Origin: JAPXSY01 sp034003585
GTDB lineage: Bacteria > Verrucomicrobiota > Kiritimatiellia > RFP12 > UBA1067
Assembly: GCA_034003585.1 (NCBI GenBank)
Contig: JAVEYH010000068.1
Span: 1 to 17,916, forward strand
DNA length: 17,916 bases
Direction: 5' to 3'
A program made the position numbers and the translations under genes. The notes beneath the pieces are model-generated. The model was not told the origin of the DNA, made no database searches, and was given only the letters and a program-made list of their open reading frames with translations. Shown here piece by piece: positions 13,949-17,916 of the stretch; the stretch's first letter is position 1, and each line of letters begins with the position of its first letter.

Positions 13949-15576
13949 GGCGCGTCCCCTTTCGCGGGTTTCGGCGTTCCGGCCGCCGCCGCCGCGGGCC
14001 GGGCCGCGGGTGCCGCGTGCCCGCCTTTCGCCCCCACCGGCAGGCCGAACAAACCGCTGCCCTGATCCGAGGTCAGCACATCCCGGATATTCGGCGCGGT
14101 TTTCTCGTACAGTTTGGCGCGCACGTAATCGGCCTCATCCCGGTAGACCGCGACCTGCTGCTTGAGCACATCGGCGGCGGACTGGTTCTGCGCCCCGATC
14201 ACGCGGCGTTCGGCCTCGGCGAGCTGAAGCAGCGCCGCGGCGTCCGCGCGCGCGGCCTCGAGCCGGATCTCGGCCACGGACAGCTCGGTGCGGGCCGCGA
14301 GGGTCTGCTCGATCCGCGCCTGCTCGGCCGCGATGGTCTGGCGGATGCGTTCGGTCTCGGCCGTGACCTTGGCGCTGTTCTGGATGGCCAGCGCCTTCTC
14401 GCGCTCCAGGTCCGCCTGGGACCGGGCCTGCACGATCTGCTGCCCGAATTTCAGCGACTCCTGGTTCGCCAGCTCCCGGTCCCGGATGATGCCGGCGATC
14501 TGCTGCGGCGCGAGGATGTCGCGGATCAGCACCGAGTTCAGCGAAATGCCCCAGTTGGCGCAGACGCCGCGCAGATACTTCTCCAGGCTGTCCTGAAAGG
14601 CCTGCCGCGACTCGCCCACGATGAACTCCGTGGCGGTTTTCTTGCTGCCCTCGATCCGGAAGAACCCCCGCGCGCTCGGCAGGATCAGTTTCTGGCGGAT
14701 GTCGTCCATGTCGCCCACCTCATGCGTCAGCAGCGCGACCTTGTCGATGTTGAGATTGAACTCCAGCGTGCCCTCGACCGTCACCGGAAAGCCGTCGAGC
14801 GTGAGGAACATGATGGCCTCCTCCCCGCTGAACTCGAAACGCTGGCTCTGGATGTTGACGATCGACACCGCGAACAGGAAGGGGTTGAGGCGGTGGGTGC
14901 CCTCTTTCAGCACCTCGGACTGCACGCCCTTGCACCCCGGCGCGGCCAGAAACCCCTTGTCGCGCGACGCGTCCGCCCCGCCCGGGCCGCTCAGGATGTC
15001 CCGGCCGCACAGCGCCGTGACCACCCCGACGTGCCCCGGCGCGATCTTGATGTCGTCGAACAGCCGGATCTCGTAAGCGTAAGGGTTGATCCGGTGCTTG
15101 CCGGTGCCGAGCACTTCACGCACGATGCCCTTGTGCGCCTCGTCCGGCGCCAGGATCTCCCCGCCCGGCAGATCCTTGCCGTACTTGCGCGCCAGCACCC
15201 CGAATTTCCCGGCCGGGATATCGGTGACCCTGACGATCTGCCAGCCCCACGTGTAGGGATTGCGGAAGAAACGGCCCTCGGGCAGCACGTCGAGCTGAAC
15301 CCCCTTATACCCCGGCTCATCCGCAATGACCCGGTCCACGGGCAGATTCCTGCCGGTTTTCCGGAACAGCACCGCCATCTCGCCGTTGCCCGGCTCGATG
15401 CGCCACCAGAACCAGACCCAGAGCGGCCCGAGAACCAGCGCCAGAACCACAAACAGCGGTGCCAGCGAAAGGGACGGGAACGCGGCCCTTCGCGGCCGGG
15501 ACGGCGGCGGCCTGCGCGGCGGCGCGGGTCGGCGGTTCCCCAGCGGCGGCGGGATAATTTCGGCATCTTCCATCAT
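13945..15576 (-). CDS. SPFH/band-7 protein A with three tandem N-terminal repeats
   Basis: The protein has 543 residues. A Pro/Arg-rich N-terminus (~10-31) precedes one membrane segment at ~38-58, predicting an N-in, C-out topology. Residues 60-243 hold three repeats, starting near 60, 120 and 178. They share KGVQLDVLPEG, IPAGKFGVLARKYG, VLGTGKHRINPYAYEI and EGTHRLNPF. The third has an ~8-residue Gly/Ser/Asp insertion. The SPFH core is ~244-372 (VTVEGTLEFNLN, ATEFIVGESRQAFQDSLEKYL, LNSVLIRDILAPQQIAG). A long Ala/Glu/Arg/Gln-rich coiled coil runs ~372-490, and the end is a flexible Ala/Pro tail. ATG 15576 was chosen for GGGGG (15582-15586) 5 nt upstream. An open frame extends further but across the promoter and hairpin. 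It is the first gene of a four-gene operon. Confidence 0.9.
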   Translation of the reverse strand: MMEDAEIIPPPLGNRRPAPPRRPPPSRPRRAAFPSLSLAPLFVVLALVLGPLWVWFWWRIEPGNGEMAVLFRKTGRNLPVDRVIADEPGYKGVQLDVLPEGRFFRNPYTWGWQIVRVTDIPAGKFGVLARKYGKDLPGGEILAPDEAHKGIVREVLGTGKHRINPYAYEIRLFDDIKIAPGHVGVVTALCGRDILSGPGGADASRDKGFLAAPGCKGVQSEVLKEGTHRLNPFLFAVSIVNIQSQRFEFSGEEAIMFLTLDGFPVTVEGTLEFNLNIDKVALLTHEVGDMDDIRQKLILPSARGFFRIEGSKKTATEFIVGESRQAFQDSLEKYLRGVCANWGISLNSVLIRDILAPQQIAGIIRDRELANQESLKFGQQIVQARSQADLEREKALAIQNSAKVTAETERIRQTIAAEQARIEQTLAARTELSVAEIRLEAARADAAALLQLAEAERRVIGAQNQSAADVLKQQVAVYRDEADYVRAKLYEKTAPNIRDVLTSDQGSGLFGLPVGAKGGHAAPAARPAAAAAGTPKPAKGDAP

Positions 15577-15581
15577 GGTGA

Positions 15582-15586
15582 CCCCC
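15582..15586 (-). promoter_or_regulatory. Shine-Dalgarno fixing the start of SPFH protein A
   Basis: GGGGG followed by T, 5 nt before ATG 15576. It supports this start over the longer open frame that begins at 15825. Confidence 0.6.
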
Positions 15587-15603
15587 AATTGTTGTGAACC
15601 TGC

Positions 15604-15630
15604 AAAACCACGCGGCGCGGCGCGGCGTGG
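15604..15630 (-). promoter_or_regulatory. GC-rich leader hairpin with T-tract in front of the SPFH operon
   Basis: In the minus-strand transcript CCACGC (15625-15630) pairs with GCGTGG (15608-15613). A further CGC/GCG stem inside the arm is separated by a two-base bulge, and TTTT (15604-15607) follows directly. It lies between the predicted transcription start (~15668) and the ribosome binding site, so it could act as an attenuator or a leader stability element. No ligand-binding architecture is recognisable. Confidence 0.45.
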
Positions 15631-15674
15631 AAACCGGCTCAACGGTGAATGAGGCTGGCAAGCTGACAGAAGCC

Positions 15675-15704
15675 AGTATAGAGAGGGAAGGCACGGAGCG
15701 TCAA
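15675..15704 (-). promoter_or_regulatory. Sigma70-type promoter of the SPFH operon
   Basis: On the minus strand, -35 TTGACG (15699-15704) and -10 TATACT (15675-15680), each 5 of 6 consensus bases, are separated by 18 nt. Predicted start is near 15668, giving an untranslated leader of about 90 nt. Confidence 0.7.
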
Positions 15705-15715
15705 CGCAAGGATTG

Positions 15716-15800
15716 CGGAGGAGGGAGCAAGGAGGAAGGAGGAGTTCGGGAAAATGTTCGGAATCGGGGTCGCTATCGGAATCGGAGAAATCGATGTTGA
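15716..15800. repeat. Polypurine run and ATCGG-type low-complexity leader sequence
   Basis: The stretch of about 300 bases between the SPFH operon and arsR (15577-15883) holds no gene. It contains the SPFH promoter and leader hairpin, then a purine-rich run (about 15716-15750), then irregular ATCGG/TCGGG units (15760-15800). AATCGGGGTCGCTATCGG at 15762-15779 matches 16924-16941 at 17 of 18 bases in the same orientation. The latter copy precedes a degraded four-helix-bundle gene, so this copy may be the leader of a lost one. Nothing recognisable lies between 15801 and 15883. Confidence 0.5.
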
Positions 15801-15883
15801 CGAAACTCGGGTAGCGAGGCTTCACGATCCAGGAGGATCACGCGCCATAAACCACGGGGACCGATGCCGGATTGCGACCTCGT

Positions 15884-16183
15884 TTACCCCGCTTCCGGAG
15901 TTAGCACAGCCTCGATACAGTTCATGAAGTTCAAAACGCACGTCACCTTCAGCGAGTAGAACACCTGTTTGCCGCGCTTATCGTCTGTCACGACACCGGC
16001 GTTCTTCAGCACCAGCAGGTGTTTCGACACCGTCGAATAATCGAGGCCGAGCCCATCCACCAGTTCGCACACGCACCGCTCGCCGGCTTCCAACTGCTCC
16101 ACGATCCAGAGCCTTGCCGGATGCGCCAGCGCCTTGAGCACTTTGGTTTTTGCTTTCAGAACCGTTTTTTCTGCTCTTGTCAT
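15884..16183 (-). CDS. ArsR-family metal-responsive transcriptional repressor
   Basis: Dimeric winged-helix repressor with 99 residues. KALAHPARLWIVEQL (17-31) opens the domain, DYSTVSKHLLVLKNAGVV (48-65) is the recognition helix region, and KRGKQVFYSL forms the wing. The ERCVCEL segment (C37, C39) corresponds to the ELCVCDL metal box of ArsR repressors that bind arsenite or antimonite. Two more cysteines at the end (C82, C89 in TCVLNFMNC) could complete a thiolate site. Such C-terminal cysteines occur in ArsR proteins next to permease and thioredoxin-like genes. Here no efflux, reductase or permease gene is adjacent, so the target is unknown. The ribosome binding site is weak (GGGG at about -10). 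Confidence 0.93.
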   Translation of the reverse strand: MTRAEKTVLKAKTKVLKALAHPARLWIVEQLEAGERCVCELVDGLGLDYSTVSKHLLVLKNAGVVTDDKRGKQVFYSLKVTCVLNFMNCIEAVLTPEAG

Positions 16184-16256
16184 GAGAATGAGACCCCGTT
16201 CCGGCTTCCGCGTGCGGATGAAAGAAGGTTAGGCACCCGTGCGTCGGTACGCGTCG

Positions 16257-16280
16257 GCCAACGAAAGGGTTTCGTCTGGC
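16257..16280. repeat. Dyad-symmetric element upstream of arsR
   Basis: GCCAACGAAA (16257-16266) and TTTCGT-C-TGGC (16270-16280) form a 10-bp stem with a GGG loop and one bulged C. It lies about 75-100 bp upstream of the arsR start. It could be an operator or an RNA hairpin. No T-tract follows in either direction. The rest of 16184-16426 shows no gene and no convincing arsR promoter. Confidence 0.35.
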
Positions 16281-16426
16281 GAAGTCTGTAAATTGCCAAA
16301 ACCCGCCTCATGCGGAAAGCTTTTCATAAACAGACGGCCATATCAAGAGTTTCCCAAGGCGATCCGCTGGGTGTCGCACCACACAGACCCCGGAGAATAG
16401 ATATGGATGCCTCCGTGCGAGCCCGT

Positions 16427-16681
16427 TTAGCGCCCGATTAGGGTCGCCTCCCGAACCTGATCCCAACCGTCAAATACGGTTGCGCGAGTGTTCATGCCGT
16501 ATTCCAATTGTAGGCTTTGTGCAGATTCGCAGGCACCTTTCAAGCCGCGATTCAGCAGAAAGACCACTTCATCGTTCGCATAAAGCCTGCCTCCTAGCCA
16601 AACCTTGAAAGCCGATTTCTTGCCAGTCAAAAGAATAGGCGCTTGACCCGATTTGTCAGGGTGACTCCCTCTTCCGCACAT
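16427..16681 (-). CDS. Small hypothetical protein, family not recognised
   Basis: The open frame gives 84 residues from the ATG at 16681. An in-frame GTG at 16726, with GAGG touching it, would add 15 residues. The composition is protein-like and balanced (for example TGKKSAFKVWLGGRLYANDE and NTRATVFDGWDQVREATL). Codon use is about 50% GC, clearly below the neighbouring core genes, which suggests transfer. There is no signal peptide, membrane segment or known motif. It stands alone between arsR and a long attC-like hairpin (16824-16895). It could be a cassette gene, the remnant of a longer gene, or a chance frame. Confidence 0.4.
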   Translation of the reverse strand: MCGRGSHPDKSGQAPILLTGKKSAFKVWLGGRLYANDEVVFLLNRGLKGACESAQSLQLEYGMNTRATVFDGWDQVREATLIGR

Positions 16682-16823
16682 GCCAAAAGTCAGGACATCG
16701 ATAGCGATTTGGATGAAAGCCGCCACCCTCGACTTGGATGGCGTAAAGACTGACCGTGCGACACGAGGGCAAGCAGAGAAGTCACCGCCCCCTCGACAAA
16801 ACGGACGAAAAGAGAGAGACTAT

Positions 16824-16895
16824 TTCCAACACGGCAGCCCACCCAACCGCCGTTCGCCTTCGGCTCTCGGCGGTTGGTGGCTGCTGACGTTGGCA
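16824..16895 (+). repeat. Long imperfect hairpin with attC-like geometry
   Basis: Outer arms CCAAC (16826-16830) and GTTGG (16889-16893) enclose 4- and 5-nt spacers (16831-16834, 16884-16888). Inside is a 16-bp stem: left arm 16835-16852, right arm 16868-16883, with a 15-nt loop. The left arm carries two extra unpaired C residues, both on the same side. That pattern matches folded integron attC sites. The outer boxes only partly fit RYYYAAC/GTTRRRY: GTTGGCA fails at the last two positions. Similar purine tracts (ACGAAAAGAGAGAGAC at 16805-16820 and ACGAAGAGAGAC at 16895-16906) flank it. No integrase is in the window. Confidence 0.4.
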
Positions 16896-16923
16896 CGAAG
16901 AGAGACAAGCGATGAGGCTGATG

Positions 16924-16941
16924 AATCGGGGTCGGTATCGG
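16924..16941. repeat. Second copy of the 18-bp ATCGG-type repeat
   Basis: AATCGGGGTCGGTATCGG differs from 15762-15779 at one base and has the same orientation. It is 18 bp upstream of the truncated four-helix-bundle gene. Confidence 0.6.
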
Positions 16942-16959
16942 GGTTGAAAGGCAATTGGC

Positions 16960-17115
16960 ATGGTATTTGGACACGAGAAACGGGATGTCTATCGCGCCGC
17001 CATCGAGCACGTCGGCCGGGCGTATCGGTTCTGCGAGGCGTTGACCGGGCAAAGCAATGCGAAAGACCAACTCATTCGTGCGTCGCGAGCGATTCCTTGG
17101 CCCGCATCCAGATAA
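16960..17115 (+). pseudogene. Truncated four-helix-bundle protein (23S rRNA intervening-sequence/Avd-like family)
   Basis: ATG 16960 opens a 51-residue frame that begins MVFGHEKRDVYRAAIEHVG and continues through FCEALTGQSNAKDQLIRAS and RAIP. This is the typical first half of the four-helix-bundle family (S23/IVP, related to Avd). Full-length members run about 115-130 residues and continue with a NIAEGNGK-type motif after the conserved IP. Here the frame instead reads WPASR and stops at 17113-17115, and the downstream sequence does not restore the family in any frame I could read. I therefore call it a degraded remnant. A weak possible ribosome site precedes it (TTGAAAGG). The ATCGG-type leader just upstream is typical of such copies in PVC genomes, from general knowledge. 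Confidence 0.7.
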
Positions 17116-17211
17116 CCGTCAGCGGATGAATGGGGAGGATGAACATCGCGCGTCACCATACGCCGCTCCGCGCAACCGCAGAGCCGTATGGTTCAGGAGA
17201 GAACCATTATC

Positions 17212-17622
17212 ATGACAAACACCTTCGCAACCCTGCCATGGCCGCAAGCCCGCACCACCGTCGCGCCGGACGGTTCCGACGTTCGTGTCCTTCTGTCTTT
17301 GCGGGGCGGAAGCATGGCGCACTTTGCGTTGGCGCCAGGCCAAGTCTCGGGAGCCGTCGCCCACCGGACGGTGGAAGAGCTCTGGTACATCCTGTCCGGC
17401 ACAGGACAGATGTGGCGCAAGCAGGGCGGGCGGGAGGACACGACCGACCTCCAACCGGGGATGTGCCTGACCCTTCCTCTCGGAACCCACTTCCAATTCC
17501 GGGCCGGACCCGAAACCAGGCTTGCCATCGTCGCCGTCACCATGCCGCCCTGGCCCGGCGAAGACGAGGCGTACCCGGTTCCCGGTCCGTGGCCGACCTC
17601 GCTAGGCGATCCCCTGAAATGA
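17212..17622 (+). CDS. Cupin-domain protein
   Basis: Small single-domain beta-barrel protein with 136 residues, cytoplasmic. Cupin motif 1 is visible as GAVAHRTVEELWYILSGTG (47-65), with likely metal ligands H51 and E55 or E56. Motif 2 is PGMCLTLPLGTHFQFRA (82-98), with H93. The first motif has a single histidine where many cupins have HxH, so metal binding may be atypical. The tail PPWPGEDEAY followed by VPGPW is typical of small cupins often annotated as mannose-6-phosphate isomerase-like, but the substrate is unknown. ATG 17212 follows AGGAG by about 12 nt. An earlier ATG at 17188 has no ribosome site. Its end overlaps a convergent AraC-type gene by 21 nt. Confidence 0.9.
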   Translation: MTNTFATLPWPQARTTVAPDGSDVRVLLSLRGGSMAHFALAPGQVSGAVAHRTVEELWYILSGTGQMWRKQGGREDTTDLQPGMCLTLPLGTHFQFRAGPETRLAIVAVTMPPWPGEDEAYPVPGPWPTSLGDPLK

Positions 17623-17916
17623 AGTCCCGGCATGCCGCTTGCGGAAAGCGCGCGGGGTGGAAGCCTCCGTCCGGCGGAAGAGGTTGTTGAGATACTGTGC
17701 GTGACAGAAACCGGTCAGGCGGGCGATCTCCCGGACGGGAAGGGCGGTGTGCAACAGCAGGCGCTTGACGGCCGCGATGCGCGTGCGCTGGACCTCCTCG
17801 TGGACCGAGCGGTTCAGATGCTGGTGGAAGAGACGGTCGAGCGTGCTGCGCGAAACCCCCGCCGCGCCGGCAACCTCGTCGATGCCGAAACTGTCCGCGA
17901 GCTTTTCCCTGATGAA
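17602..17916 (-). CDS. AraC-family transcriptional regulator (XylR-like), C-terminal part
   Basis: The frame is open to the window edge on the minus strand, so the N-terminal effector domain is missing. The 104 visible residues are the double helix-turn-helix DNA-binding domain. The first HTH is around GIDEVAGAAGVSRSTLDRLF and the linker helix around RIAAVKRLLL. The second HTH is PVREIARLTGF followed by AQYLNNLFRR and TPRAFRKRH. This spacing is the classic AraC/XylS pattern, and the VSRSTLDRLF style resembles the xylose-regulator (XylR) subgroup with a periplasmic-binding-like sensor domain. No ATG is present because the start lies outside the window. It converges on the cupin gene, with a 21-nt overlap of coding ends (17602-17622). 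Confidence 0.92.
   Translation of the reverse strand, partial: FIREKLADSFGIDEVAGAAGVSRSTLDRLFHQHLNRSVHEEVQRTRIAAVKRLLLHTALPVREIARLTGFCHAQYLNNLFRRTEASTPRAFRKRHAGTSFQGIA

Noticed and set aside
14017..15597. 526-codon + strand open frame opposite SPFH protein A
   Set aside because: It is antisense to a gene with a clear anchor, repeats, SPFH core and coiled coil. The + frame has no motifs.
16228..16234. GTTAGGC, a perfect match to the integron GTTRRRY core
   Set aside because: No complementary RYYYAAC box or hairpin lies upstream, and a 7-base degenerate match is expected by chance.
16284..16335. GTCTGT/ACAGAC inverted pair, considered as an insertion-sequence end
   Set aside because: The arms are only 6 bp with a 40-nt loop and no transposase lies between them.
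16690..17070. 126-codon minus-strand open frame between the hypothetical ORF and the four-helix-bundle remnant
   Set aside because: It runs antisense through the hairpin and the four-helix-bundle remnant and its translation shows no family features.
17130..17690. + strand frame overlapping the cupin gene
   Set aside because: The cupin motifs are in the frame starting at 17212. This frame is Arg/Pro-rich without motifs.
1..17916. CRISPR array, tRNA or rRNA genes
   Set aside because: No regularly spaced repeats and no tRNA- or rRNA-like sequence were seen on reading through the window.

Overview
This is a high-GC bacterial window. It looks like a chromosome fragment from the PVC superphylum (Kiritimatiellota, Lentisphaerota or Verrucomicrobiota). 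That placement is an inference. It rests on base composition, the RAYT-type transposase, a degraded four-helix-bundle gene with an ATCGG-type leader, and the large repeat-bearing SPFH proteins. No rRNA or other taxonomic marker is present to prove it.

Left part (1-3662). Two overlapping + strand ATPase genes form the end of an oligopeptide/dipeptide ABC importer operon. About 20 bp after the second stop begins a putative 1.25-kb mobile element. It carries a minus-strand HUH (Y1) transposase and is bounded by an inverted 11-bp motif. Beyond it is maf (nucleotide pyrophosphatase), whose end overlaps convergently with ridA.

Central part (3288-10683, all minus strand). Reading in the direction of transcription: rplM and rpsI (ribosomal proteins L13 and S9, with a strong sigma70-type promoter in front and a terminator behind), then an RhlB-like DEAD-box RNA helicase, a small exported charged protein, hisD, an exported GHL10-type glycoside-hydrolase-like protein, and ridA. 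Gaps from the helicase onward are 27-41 nt, so helicase to ridA may be one transcript.

SPFH operon (10772-15576, minus strand). Two different SPFH/band-7 proteins overlap by ATGA. Each has one N-terminal membrane anchor, three tandem copies of a ~58-residue motif, an SPFH core and a long helical tail. They are followed by an endonuclease/exonuclease/phosphatase-fold enzyme (7-nt gap) and a polytopic membrane protein (68-nt gap). A good promoter and a GC-rich leader hairpin precede the operon. The repeats-SPFH-helix order resembles both HflK/HflC cages and the eukaryotic major vault protein. This is the most interesting system in the window.

Right part (15577-17916). This is an accessory-looking stretch with lower GC and low gene density. 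It holds an ArsR-type metalloregulator without a partner gene, an unrecognised small ORF, a long imperfect hairpin with attC-like geometry, and a truncated four-helix-bundle gene. It ends with a cupin gene that overlaps convergently with a partial AraC-family regulator at the window edge.
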